64,000 nt of DNA from Warburgia ugandensis (taxonomy: Eukaryota; Streptophyta; Magnoliopsida; Canellales; Canellaceae). Positions 23,925-35,149 of the stretch are shown one piece after another. The stretch is from assembly GCA_035236585.1 (NCBI GenBank), contig CP141137.1, forward strand, positions 13,842,327 to 13,906,326. Reading direction: 5' to 3'. Under the pieces are notes generated by a model that saw only the letters and a program-made list of their open reading frames with translations, ran no database searches and was not told the DNA's origin. A program made the position numbers and the translations under genes. Position 1 is the first letter of the stretch. Every line of letters starts with the position of its first letter.

Positions 23925-25173
23925 ATGGAAAACTATGGCGGTGCCATGCAAGGGGAAACTCGCAAAGGACCTTGGATGGAAGAGGAAGACATGCAGTTAG
24001 CTGCCTTCGTTGCCATTTTGGGTCAGCGGCGATGGGACTACATAGCCAGAGTTTCAGGTAATACTCACACTGACACACAAATAGACAGAGCACTCAGGTT
24101 AGATGGTGAAGTGTAATTGAAGACAGTTTTTAGCAGGTCTAAAGAGGAGCGGCAAAAGTTGCAGGTTACGCTGGTTGAACTATCTACGACCGGATCTTAA
24201 ACATGGTCGGATCAGCCTACAAGAAGAAGAGATTATTCTTCGGTTGCATGCATGCTGGGGCAACAAGTAGGCATATCCCACTTTTCATGTTGCGTAATTG
24301 CAATTGTGCCAGTCAATATAGTGATCCGAACCATTCATTTTCGCCAGACAATCCTGACCCTTCACAGAAATGTTGAGATCTTCGCCCAGTTGCTTTTATA
24401 TTTTGAACTGGTTACTTTAGAAGGCACACTTCAATAGAGTAAGACTGTCAGCAAAAAGACTCGGTGGGCAGTCCAAGACATAGATGTTTTGGGTCATATG
24501 TAGTTCGTATTTGCTCTAATTCACCTTATGTTCCTTGTGGGATACTCGGAATTCCTCAATTATTATTTTATTTTTTTCTTTAATGGTCATAATTTCCAGT
24601 TTAACAAAATTCATTTTAAACAAATTTTCTCTTTTTATCTTTAGGTGGTCGCGGATTGCCAGTAAGTTGCCAGGGAGGACTGACAATGAGATTAAGAACT
24701 ACTGGAGGACCCATCTACGAAAGAAAGCACAGAGACAAGAACAAGGTAAACTAGTATCTTATATATTCCTCCTATCCTCTTGCTGTTGTTATCGTCTGAT
24801 ATTATCATTACTAACTAAGCATATTCTAATGTCTGAAGAAATTGTGCAAAGACAGTTAGAGGATGCCACAACGGAGGATGTAAGTGAGACTAGCAACCAA
24901 AGCTCTGAAACTTACAGCACCCAATCCTCTGAAAATCGTAGATCAGTTAAAGAGAACACTTGCGCAACATCTGCGAGCGTCCTTGATGTTCATCTTCCAG
25001 TCGGTTGGCAGATAGATGATCATTCATTCGCAATTTCACCATACGAAACCTACTTTTCTGACTGGACTTCTGGATGGATGGATGGTCACAGTTCTTTGAG
25101 CCATCATCAGGAATGCAGCTTCTCTGATACAGTTTGGGAATACTGCTCTGGCTCCCTGTGGGATATGGAGTAA
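23925..25173 (+). CDS. R2R3-MYB transcription factor, MYB27-like
   Basis: Exons 23925-24057, 24137-24266, 24645-24745 and 24839-25173 give 232 aa; all introns are GT-AG. Exons 1 and 2 are exactly 133 and 130 bp, the usual sizes in R2R3-MYB genes, which fixes the start at MENYGG. R2 has Trp at 17, 37 and 57 ([30 protein letters not shown]). R3 has Ile70 in place of the first Trp, then Trp89 and Trp108 ([32 protein letters not shown]). The THLRKKAQ end of R3 is typical of the MYB27/MYB48/MYB59 group. C-terminal [15 protein letters not shown] and CSGSLW match, from memory, the C-terminus of Arabidopsis MYB27, which is of similar length. The R3 bHLH-binding motif is absent. A nuclear DNA-binding regulator; targets unknown. 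The third intron (93 bp) has a CTAAC branch-point-like site and stays open in frame if retained. Confidence 0.92.
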
Positions 25174-26176
25174 ACTCCAACATATAGGCAGTGTCGAGAA
25201 GATAGTTACAATTAGTTACCAGTGTGGAAGGGATTAAAAGATGTGAAAGCTAGTAGTGCAGTTATTTTGTAGCCCATCTCGGTTTGAGAAAAGATGTACA
25301 TGGGAGAACCGAGGCTTCTTGTCTAGAGGCATAAGAAGAAGGTTCCCTAACGCCGTAGGTTACGGGCTCGAGGTTGCTCGCAGATGTGCGCATGTCAAAC
25401 TTCTGCAAAAGACGAGAAAAAAGAAAGAAGTACATGATTATATATGTTGTTAGCGTCTGTAAAGACTAACATTCGCAATGGTTTCCTCCCACCAAAATTA
25501 ATGTAGCCAGCTGCCCTACAGGATACTGTAACCTCAAAACATTGTCGAACAATGTAGAGTGCTTAAGACACCTTTCAGTAAAAGAAGGACTACATTGCTT
25601 GCAGTCCAAGGAGAGACTGGAACATAGCTCGGCAGGGAACTGAATCAGTTCAACCAACTCACTCAAGAATCGTTATTCCATTTGAAATTGCATAGCTGTT
25701 TGTGCATTCTCTCGTAAAGACTATCAAATCACACATTGATTTGGCTCAAGTTATTTACAGTAAAAGTAAAAGTCTGATAATTAATAGTTTTGGACAAAAG
25801 CTTTTCTATTAACTTAGCAGAATTTTATATATGCTCGTCTCTCTCTCGTAGTTTAAAAGCTCGACTCCACTGGATTAGAAAGTCAGACGAGTCGAGTCAG
25901 CAGGAAGCCACTCATTGGAGAGGAAGTACTTAAAAGGAGATTTGAAATAAAATTTTACAAATATGTACTTATATTAATTTATTATTTTCAATGTATATGC
26001 ACATATAAGCTCTAGGATAGTTGGTTAGGAAGTCATGTTGCCATTTGAAGGGTCACGGATTTGAATCATAGCCAAAATGGTTTTCTTGATTTTATAGCGA
26101 ATCAACTCGACATTGACTCAATTTGCAAGTTGACTCATAAGTTTTAGTACTCTCTCTTCTCTCTCTAGAATTCTAT
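25174..26176. other. MYB 3' flank
   Basis: Holds the probable MYB 3' untranslated region. No further gene seen. The stretch 25256-25453 is open for 65 codons but lies in the MYB 3' region and has no recognisable domain. Confidence 0.5.
26008..26110 (+). repeat. possible tRNA-related SINE remnant
   Basis: TAGGATAGTTGGTTAGGA resembles a tRNA A box and GGATTTGAATC, about 45 bp later, resembles a B box. The distance and order fit the 5' part of a tRNA-derived SINE. No target duplication or tail was found. Confidence 0.35.
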
Positions 26177-26511
26177 CATGGAAAACTGTCCATTAAAAAA
26201 TTTTGTAAGCTGGCCCAACACATATTTTTCAAAGATCTAAATTGTTCATCTGATTTGGCCTATCTTATATGCCTCACATCATAAAAAATCTAATCTATTG
26301 GGTATCCTTAAGACCATGCTTTTTGGACCTTTCGGTGCTATGAAATGGGTCCATTTCACCACACCAAAATTTCCAACAGGCATGGTCATAGGGGTATCCA
26401 ATAGACCAGATTATACATATGACATCTAGGATGGGCAAAGTAGATGAACAGCCTAGATCATTGAAAACATGTAACTAGTGGGCCTACTAAAGCTATGGAC
26501 AGTTTTCCATG
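26177..26511. mobile_element. foldback MITE, 335 bp
   Basis: The ends are perfect 16-bp inverted repeats (CATGGAAAACTGTCCA at 26177-26192 and its complement at 26496-26511). The inverted similarity continues inward for roughly 150 bp on each side, so nearly the whole unit can form one imperfect hairpin. No coding content. No clear target duplication, so superfamily is not assigned. Confidence 0.8.
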
Positions 26512-27863
26512 ACTAACATTCTCCTCTCTTTCTCTAATATGTCCCTATTTGGACTTAATTTTCACAATAAGAGATACTCAAAATGGAGAATATTAATTTA
26601 TGTTACCCTTTAGCCCTTAAAAAGAATTTTGAAAATGTATTATCTTATAACTTCGCTGATGTAATTTACCATGTTGTCCCAAGTTGGGACTGAAGACATT
26701 GTATTGATTATCAATTTATCAATCATTACTTTATCTAAATTTTACTATATTTAAAGATATGCAAAGCAAGTTTGGTGATTTAAATAACCACATGACAGGT
26801 GGTTAATTATAATTTAAATAGATAAGTGATAGAAACACCCATTTCATATAGTAGCCATCATTTGATGCTTTTAAAGTGTTAAAAAAAGCCTCAAATAGGT
26901 GTCCCTGTTATTTGAAATAAATGTTCTCATTAAGTCCCTTTCAAAAAACTTGGCCTTGATCTAATTGGCATATCACTACACAATGAGAGGCACAATTTGA
27001 CAAGGTAAGAAGTGATCAACAACGGACGTCATTTTGTGCTCGCACTTCCTATCATACACCTTTTGGACCTGACTAATGCTAATAGACAGCCAAGATAGAG
27101 GAACGTCTAAAGAGAGGAGGGAGGAGAAAACTCCACATTTTAATGCACTCTAAAATAAGAACCTAGGTGAGCTCTTGTAATGCTCCAAATAGGATTTGTC
27201 TAGTTCAAAGACTCAAAACCACTAGCTCAGATCATCCAAATGCACTGATTTCTAGTGGGTTAACATGATGAATAGCTTAAATTAATGAAAAAGCATTCAA
27301 TCCCGTGGCTACTATCTGCAAAGAAACTTTTTATTTTCCAGAGGAACAAGTGTGCAGACAAAAGACAAGTGAAGTGCATGCCACGACCAACGAATCTTTT
27401 CTTTAACTAGGACGGCACATGATCTTTGAAGGGAGAGATACAGCGAGGTTATCATATAACAAGAGAAAGGTGATGAAAACCGGTAATGCTGATATAACAG
27501 CTTAAATTTGTAATTCTGCCTAACCCCCTAAAAAGCAGCATAAGGTTTCTCTTCACTCAGAAAACCAGAGATATTTAGAAGCTTCCGACATTGTTCACTA
27601 ACAGTGGAATATGAATTTTCCTTGTAAACCATTCTGAAACAATTAAATAAATAAATTACTTTGCAAAAAATTTTCCTTTAAGGATCGACTATCTACCACT
27701 TGCCTATGTCAGGAAGACTACAGAGAGTAGTCATATATCTTTTTCTCAAAGATTACCCATGCATAAGGAGTATGGCAACCAATAGTCTCGCAAGTTCTCA
27801 GGGAAAAACATGGCTCGTATTGCCTCACTTCGCTGTACACATAGTATTCTATATTAGTCCACG
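26512..27863. other. intergenic region
   Basis: AT-rich sequence without a supported gene or recognised repeat family. Confidence 0.5.
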
Positions 27864-27880
27864 TTTTATATAATTCCTTA

Positions 27881-28061
27881 AGAAAAAGGGCAGCTGCAGT
27901 GCACAAAGCTCCTGCACATGCAGGGTCTAGGAAAGGGGCAGATCACAAGGGTCAATAGTACACAGCCTTACTTTGCAATTTTTGCAAGAGGCTGTTTCCA
28001 TGCCTTGAACCCATTACCTCAAGGTCACATAATAACAACTCTACGGTTGCACCAAGGCTCA
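27881..28061 (-). mobile_element. tRNA-derived SINE, copy A
   Basis: Minus-strand copy of the window's main SINE family. From its 5' end it shows a tRNA-like A box region (GGTGCAACCGTAGAG), the TGACCTTGAGG-like stretch, a B box (GGTTCAAGGC), a CTTGCAAAA stretch and a pyrimidine-rich end. Flanked by imperfect 17-bp target duplications (27864-27880 and 28062-28078, about 15 matches and one indel). Confidence 0.85.
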
Positions 28062-28363
28062 TTTTATATCAATTCCTACCATCAATAATTTATTCATCCT
28101 ACTCCAAAAGCTTGCCGACTCTCCACTTACAAGCGATATAGTGGCCTCACGAAAACTTCAGACTGCTTTCGTGCAGCCTTCACTAGAAGCCATAGAGTAG
28201 GTTATTGATACCACATAATTTGCAAAGAACCAGAGATTTCAAATTCCTAGATTGCTTGATAATTTTCAAATTTGTGAAACTATCCAACAAATGTTGGAAG
28301 AGCAGTAAAATCAACTCCATTAACCAATAATCAGGCTTCAGACTATCACATCACTCTGCATGT

Positions 28364-28546
28364 AAAAAGGCCAGCCCCAGTGCACGAAGCTGCCACCTAT
28401 GCAGGGTCTGGGGACGGGGTGGACCACAAGAGCTTATAGTATGTAGCCTTACCTTGCATTTTTGTAAAAGGATGCTTCCATGCCTTGAACCCGTGACCTC
28501 AAGGTCACATGATGACAACTTTTACCATTGTGCCAAGGCTCCCCTT
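28364..28546 (-). mobile_element. tRNA-derived SINE, copy B
   Basis: Same family and orientation as copy A. Flanked by a 21-bp target duplication with one mismatch (28343-28363 and 28547-28567), the cleanest long duplication among the full-length copies. A box, B box (GGTTCAAGGC) and tail are all present. Confidence 0.9.
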
Positions 28547-28567
28547 CTATCACATCACTCTCCATGT

Positions 28568-29589
28568 GAGTCACCTTAAAGCCTGGCCTTCTGAAAAGTG
28601 AACGTGATCAACTTTGAAGCATTATGCAACTGATTCAGTTTGACCTTGAAGAAATATTACACTGCAATCAATAAAGGGAAAAGAACACAAAATACTACAA
28701 ATCATTGTAACGTACATCACTGGAAGCATAAATTTGGCGCTGATGAGTAATACATCGAGGTGAAGTCTGTACTAGCATAGATTATGTAGTTTCGGATCAC
28801 AAAGAGAGTTTGATCAGAAGTGATGCAGCAGTACCAGTCCTTACAAGATTTAAAGAATCTACTCTGACTCAGTAGCCTCGGTGCAAAGTTATCATTTTCT
28901 CGACGCTCGCAAACCCTTGTCAACTTCTCTACAAAATCCTTGGAGAAAGTACTATTATCTCTACAAAAACTGATGGTCCTCAATGTCCATACAAAATGGG
29001 TACAACAACTGTTGCCAAGTTGATGCAACAAGGAATAGCCTACACAATTCTGCTCCGCCTGAGTTTTAATTGATATCATCCACAGAGTAAATGATACACT
29101 TTTCCTGCCCCCATTTCCACCATACTGGTATGAATATGCACCTCTTTTTACTGAACCGTGTTTCTGAAATCACTAAACAGAAGCATTCATTTAGGAGCAG
29201 CTTCATAATCACAACAGAACAGGGGATAACATTGTAATTGTTTGGTTTTCTGCCAAGTTCCAACAGTACTTTGCAACGAGTAGTTGGACATTTGAAGCTA
29301 GTCACACACATTGATTAATATTCCTAGTTTCACCAATCAGATTGAGACATTCAGTAGGTTATGCTCAAAGAAATAGCTGACAGGTTCAAATAGTGGGTCA
29401 AACAGGTGATATGAGTATAATAGGTTCTGACAGAAGCGCAAAAGGGAAAGAACCAACAAACTTTAATGCCTCTGGTTGCACAGATGTAGCTTCTTCAAAA
29501 GGGAACGGCAACTGAAATTTTTGTTGTTTCCAATATGGAGAAAAGAGGTACACTTCTTCTACTAGCCCATAACTAAGAGTTAATTTGGC
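28568..29589. other. intergenic region
   Basis: No supported gene. Minus-strand open frames of 120 and 81 codons (28717-29079, 29066-29311) have no recognisable domain and no splice-supported extension that I could see. Confidence 0.45.
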
Positions 29590-29990
29590 TGAGTTTGAAG
29601 AAGAACTTGGAGAACCTCAATGAGGATGATGAAGAGAAAAATGTCATTCTTGCCCAAGGTGAGAATTTGGTTGTCATAGGGTTATGAAAGCACCCATAAT
29701 TGACGAGGTTGAAGATTGGAGAAGGCATAACATTTTCTTCACTCATGTTTTATGTATGGAAAGGTTCCGCAATTTCATACTTGATGGGGGCAGCAGACAG
29801 AACCTTGCATCAAAAGAAGCCTCTGAGAAGCCCAAGTTGCCAACCGAGAAACACCTTCATCCTTGGGAAATTGCATGGTTGAGTTAAGGAAATGAGGTAC
29901 CTGCTAATTATCATTGTTTTATTAAATCTATGCTGGGTGAAATAATGATAAAGAAGCATAGTGTAATTCTTGTCAATGGAAGAACGTCAC
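29590..29990 (+). mobile_element. Ty3/gypsy protease-region scrap
   Basis: Translation includes VEDWRRHNIFF, NFILDGGSRQN and LPTEKHLHPWEIAWL, in the order and spacing of the protease region of plant gypsy elements (usual pattern WLRHNIFHT, VIIDGGSC, HPRPYKLQWL). Only this part of the polyprotein is present; no LTRs found nearby. A broken fossil. Confidence 0.65.
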
Positions 29991-30199
29991 ATTTTACTAA
30001 GAAGACCATGGCCATTTAATAAAGACATGATCCATTACAATGAACACATACTCATTTTACAAAGATGGGAAAAGTAGTTTGGCTTGTTAATAGACATAAT
30101 CCATTGCTAATTATCATTGCTTTTGTTTGTTCTTTTGTCTGGGCTCAGCCTAGTTTGTGGCGTTATAAATAGGTTAAGACAATGTAAGAGGGATCCTTT

Positions 30200-30302
30200 T
30201 TCAGTTCTATAGATTACATAGAATATACATGCTATTTAGGGTTCGAAGACAGATATTTTATTAGTTCAATCAGTTATATAGAATATACATGCTATTTAGG
30301 AT
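30200..30302. repeat. tandem repeat, about 58-bp period
   Basis: The segment ATAGAATATACATGCTATTT occurs twice about 58 bp apart with similar flanks. No function suggested. Confidence 0.7.
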
Positions 30303-30325
30303 ACTATCGAAGCCCTAAAACTATC

Positions 30326-30597
30326 AAATCTCCATTCCAACTCAATTAGCTGCTCTTTCTTTGGATTTCCAGCTATTTCTTGATGTAGCTCTTGTTCTGA
30401 TTTTGTTTGCTGCTTCACCAAACTAGTAGAACAGAAGTTCTGGAAGTAGACATACCTTCTAGCAAGACCATGCAATCTCCATCCCAACTCAATTAGCTGC
30501 CTCTCCCTTTGGACTTCCATCTATTTCTTGCTACCTCTTGTCCTGATTTTGTTTGCTGCATCACCAAACCAGTAGAATAGAAGTACTGAAAGTAGAG
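30326..30597. repeat. tandem duplication, about 145-bp period
   Basis: Two diverged copies (about 30326-30451 and 30471-30597) sharing AACTCAATTAGCTGC and CTGATTTTGTTTGCTGC. Identity roughly 85% by eye. Confidence 0.75.
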
Positions 30598-31156
30598 ATA
30601 CTTCTGCTCTAACACTCCATGCAGGTGTGGAACCAAAGGTATCATACTTTAAAGCAGAAACAGATGAAACAAATAACACCCATGTCCTCTCTTCAATAAT
30701 AAAATTCAACCTTGCCCAGGAACTTGTAAATGGGTAAGTTGTACTTCTATGACCATGTAAAGTCTCCAAGCACTATTTATCATACTTACTGGTTAAGAAT
30801 AGCATATTTGAGTATTATTTGACATTTTATACCGGTTGACAACTAGTCTCATTATCTCTTAAAGTTCGTTCAAGAAGAAATATCTCTTGTATATTTAAAT
30901 CTAATAGAATTCATAATTCCTTGATCCTCAAGAAGTAATATCTATTGTATCTTTCAAATATCCAATGAAATAAGATCTCAATTCAACACTTAACATGAAT
31001 TGCCTATTTTTACTCAATGTATATGGAAGTTACTCTTATCATATCAGATTTCAAACAAAACATGATACAAAATGAGGAGGTAGAAAGTCTCACCACTTGT
31101 AAAAGTCCACATATCTTTTAGAAGAGTGAGTGAAATGATAGCATACAAATTTTGTT

Positions 31157-31585
31157 TTGATGTTATATGGATTAGAGTGTTGGGCAGTTACGGAACATCA
31201 TACTCATAGGATGAGCGTCGCAGAAATGAGGATGTTGAGATGGATGAGTGGTAAGACAAGAAAGGATAGAATTAGAAATGAAAATATTAGAGGAAATCTA
31301 GGGGTAGCACCAATAGGTAACAAGATGAGGGAGACTAGACTTAGATGGTTTGGACATGTTCAAAGGAGACCAGCAACGGCACCGGTTAGAAGGAGTGAGG
31401 CAATGCAAGTAGAAGGTTCTAAAAGGGCAAGGGGAAGGCCCAAAAGAACGTGGATAGAAGTGGTGAGAAAAGATTTAAAAACTTTGGGACTAAATGAAGC
31501 CATGGAATTTAATAGAGTGGAATGGAGGAATAAGATTCATGTGGCCGACCCCTAATTGGGATAAGGTCTTGATGATGATGATGAT
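31157..31585 (+). mobile_element. L1-type LINE, 3' end only
   Basis: An open frame of 132 codons (31157-31555) encodes the C-terminal tail of plant L1 ORF2: MLYGLECWAVTEHHTHRM, then EMRMLRWMSGKTRKDRIRN, then TRLRWFGHVQRR, then RARGRPKRTW, then WRNKIHVADP. It ends with a stop and the GATGATGATGATGAT tail of this LINE group. It is severely 5'-truncated and unusually well preserved, hence younger than the copy at 8898-9761. No convincing target duplication found. Confidence 0.88.
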
Positions 31586-31648
31586 CATATGTTACACATC
31601 TATATAAATAAGGAAGTTTACCTTCATCACCACTGTAGCTGAAGCTGA

Positions 31649-31934
31649 TATGGATCAAAGATTATAGCTGCAAATAAATGAAAAAGGGTGCTATATTTCA
31701 AAAAGTAAAATAAAGGAAAAATAGAAAACTTTAACCAAAAAACTGAGAAATTGGACTCTAACAATCCTCCCTCAATAATAACAAGCAGTTTGATCAAAGA
31801 TTATAGATGCAAATAAATGACAAAGAGACTATTTGTTTCAAAGTGCAAAGTAAAGCAAAAATAGAAAATTTCAACTAAAAAACTGAGGAAATGGACTCTA
31901 ACTACCAACCTTCCCTCAAGAATAACAAGCAGTT
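31649..31934. repeat. tandem duplication, about 140-bp period
   Basis: Two copies (about 31649-31786 and 31787-31934), each with GATCAAAGATTATAG, CTGAG, GGACTCTAAC and AATAACAAGCAGTTT in the same order; about 85% identical by eye. Confidence 0.82.
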
Positions 31935-33483
31935 TTCCCAGACAGAGATCTCATCTGTGCACGGCCCAAAGGAGTTACCTGGAAGACATGATTCTTAGAA
32001 TGTAAGAGAATTTAGGAAGTCATTTTCACATAATTTGCACATAACTAGGAAGAGTAGTCTCTTCAGATTCCTACAAGTGCTTCAGTAAAACAAAAGGCTC
32101 AAAGGTACAAGATTCTAGTAATTTCAGAGATAAGTTAGGGATGTCAAACTCAGGACGAGAATCAAAAGCAAAAAAGATGCGATCCAACGGAGAAGAATCC
32201 TTACATCACAACCACCAAGGGGATCACTCCTTGCAGCATCAAAATCCTGCCAAGATAATGGTTATATCAAAGAACTCTAAAGCTGCATTTGAACACCAAT
32301 CATAAATAATTACAAGGTTGTGAGCCAGTGACTAAATTGAAACTATATTTAAGCATTATACTCCCACTGTATAATGGACACACAGGTAAAGGAAGCAAGG
32401 ATACAAAGCGAACAATTTCACATGACTTTTTTTGGTAGAAAAAATTTCAAATGACTTCACTAATGATTATGAGATAGCAAAGTTATCTATCTTAGAATTA
32501 TCAAAAGCAATTACAACTGGAAGTCACAAATGGAGAAATAGATGATAAATAGCCACATGGATGAGCTGTATCCTCTCTTCCTCAGAAGCACACAACTGTT
32601 CTGATCATAATTCACAAAACCACAGATTACTGGATACAAAATACTAGCACAGAATGAGGACTGCACAAGAGACCAGCTCCTACCAAACACATTAAATTTT
32701 CACATATATGGGCATGAAAATCCATACGAATGTCATTTGTCAGACAGAGCAATCAAGATGTTTATGAAAGCCATAAAGTATGCCTAATTACATCATGGAA
32801 CTACTAACAGAATTTATTTGCTGTGCTAATTGAGCAGCAACCCATATCCACCATGAACAAAAGAAGGATACAAGCAAACCAATTGGTTTGGAGAAGTATT
32901 AAAAAGTACAGTATATAGGCACCAAATGGAGCTCAGTTGCAGTTTATACTGTTATCATTTTTACATGGTGCTGTCATGAGTTCACAAATGTATTGCTCCA
33001 AATCATGAGGTCCTAGTGCAACATGAGGAGATGCCTGAAATCAGCCTAGGCACCCAACTTGGCTAGAAGTGATCAAGGCCACTAAAGACACCTGACAAAA
33101 ACTAATAAAGAAGTATAAGAAACAATCAGACATATTGCAAGTCTGACAACTATATAATGGCATATGGTCATCTCAAAATGGTTACAAAACAAGCCATTTG
33201 GTATAACATCAAAAGGTACAACAATCCCTCAAAAGTTGCATAGAGGAATATACACGGCGAAATGATCTGCTATGAGAATCTTGGCCTCAATAGTTTATAT
33301 ACAAGTTAGGCAAAGCCTCTATGCCTTTGCACTCATCTCTCATCAAATTTGCCGACCTCCTTATATTGCTATTTGATGATTCCTCAATGCAGTACCATTA
33401 GAACTGCTTTTTGTTTCCAAAGCATTTTGTGTTTCTCATGCCAACAAGATGTGTTATGCCACAAGAAATCCAAAAGAAAACAA
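31935..33483. other. intergenic region
   Basis: Nothing recognisable beyond AT-rich sequence. Confidence 0.5.
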
Positions 33484-33563
33484 TCTAGGGAAGCAGCAGA
33501 AAACACAAGCAGATTGTCATTATCTTCCCAATGGCAATCATCTAGGGAAGCACCAGAAAACAC
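33484..33563. repeat. short tandem duplication, about 56-bp period
   Basis: The segment ATCTAGGGAAGCA followed by CAGAAAACACAAG occurs twice. It sits directly before a larger tandem duplication. Confidence 0.7.
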
Positions 33564-33894
33564 AAGAAAACCATATATATTTTCACCATGAAACCATCAC
33601 GGGTAGGACCGAGAAGTACTGCTTACTGCAGTACCACATTTAATGTCTTCTCAGGCAATCAACCACCACTAATCTTTTGCACCATCAAACATTTTAACAG
33701 CTAGGCTTCTGACTTCTTTTGAATGGGGCAAGAAAACCATATATATTTTCACCATGAAACCATCACGGATAGGAGCAAGAAGTAGTGCTTACTGCAGTAC
33801 CACATTTAATGTCTTCTCAGGCAATCAACCACCACTAATCTTTTGCACCATCAAACATTTTAACAGCTATGCTTCGAACTTCTTTTGAATGGGG
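33564..33894. repeat. 166-bp tandem duplication
   Basis: Copies start AAGAAAACC at 33564 and 33730 and run head to tail, about 95% identical by eye. One of the youngest local duplications in the window. Confidence 0.92.
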
Positions 33895-34757
33895 TATGGT
33901 CAGGCTTCTAATGGTTAAGAAGATCCACAAACCTTCTATCAGCCTTCACGGATAGGTGCAGTGGTGAGAGAATCAACAGAGGTAAGTCTATCCCCACACT
34001 GTAGTGACAATCAACCATGTGAGCTTCATGCCATAAATGTATTATATATGAGAAGCCACAAACATATTATTCGTTTTCCTTTTTATTTGTAGGTTAGAGT
34101 GCGTAGAGTTACAACAATTCAAAGAAGCAAAAGAGCTTCCTAGCTGGACAGCACAGAGCTCGTAAGTTCAACAGCTTCCATGTGATCCAGAGAATGAACC
34201 TGCAGAATTGATGAAAGTGAGCTCTATCAAATGTAAGTTAGCTATCAATCTTCGAGTTTAACAACTCAAAGTGAGATACACCATGCTTTGATTTGTATTT
34301 TTCTCCATTGTTAAGTATAAAAAGGGGAATTCGATACCATTCTCTCTACAGATGTTTTAAAAGGTAAGCAGTTTATTCAGTGTCTGGACACTGAAAAAGG
34401 GTTTCGCCAACTTTTCCATAAACAAACTTCAAAAGACCACTTTCTACCGCTCAACTGGACACAAATATTGATGACCAGGAAAAACTTTCAGCTTTGAAGA
34501 TAGTGAGTGATTTCTGACCAACTGAAGCTCTGGGGTGGCACTTTCCAGGAAATATGCCTGCAACGTTTACAGAATTAGAAATAGTCCAGCAATTAGCTGC
34601 ACAAGCTAAACACGAGAGGCCAAGGATAGCAGCAAAAAGTGCAAATCATCAGAAATCTTGGAATAATACACAATGTCATAATGCGGATAAAAAGCCACAT
34701 AAATTGCAATAATAATTTTATAACGATTAAAATTATGTTGCACACCAGTGGTAGCAA

Positions 34758-34942
34758 GGAAGGGGAGCCTTGGCACAACAGTAAAAGTTGTCGTCATGTG
34801 ACCTTGAGGTCACGGATTCAAGGCATGGAATCAGCCTCTTGCAAAATGCAAGTAAAACTGCCTACTATAAGCCCTCTTGATCTGCCCTTTCCCTGAACCC
34901 TGCATGGACAGAAGCTTCATGCACCGGGCTGCCCTTTTTACG
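34758..34942 (+). mobile_element. tRNA-derived SINE, copy C
   Basis: Full-length plus-strand copy: A box region TTGGCACAACAGTAAAAG, TGACCTTGAGGTCACGG, B box GGATTCAAGGC, then a tail ending GGGCTGCCCTTTTT. Flanked by 13-bp target duplications with one mismatch (34745-34757 and 34943-34955). It lies about 0.2 kb upstream of the CHUP1-like start codon, within its promoter or leader. Confidence 0.9.
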
Positions 34943-35149
34943 CCAGTAGTAGCAAAGCTGGTAGCAATTGCACGAGAATAAGGTGGCGTAGGAACATAAT
35001 CGTATCCACAGAAAAGCAAACCGCACTCGTGAAGGTAAAGCAACCTGAACACCTTTCCTTAGTTGCAAGTTTGTGAATTACTTAACACGAATGTCAGAGA
35101 ACAAGATTATGAATACAATCCGCAAACCAAAAACGGAAGAACAGAACAT

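Noticed and set aside
23839-24093. 84-codon minus-strand frame over MYB exon 1
   Set aside because: Shadow of the MYB exon on the opposite strand.
28717-29311. Minus-strand open frames of 120 and 81 codons
   Set aside because: No domain, no start context and no convincing splice structure; composition is like intergenic DNA.
34758-34942. Possible tRNA gene from A box and B box
   Set aside because: No cloverleaf can be completed; the same sequence recurs nine times with target duplications, so it is a SINE.
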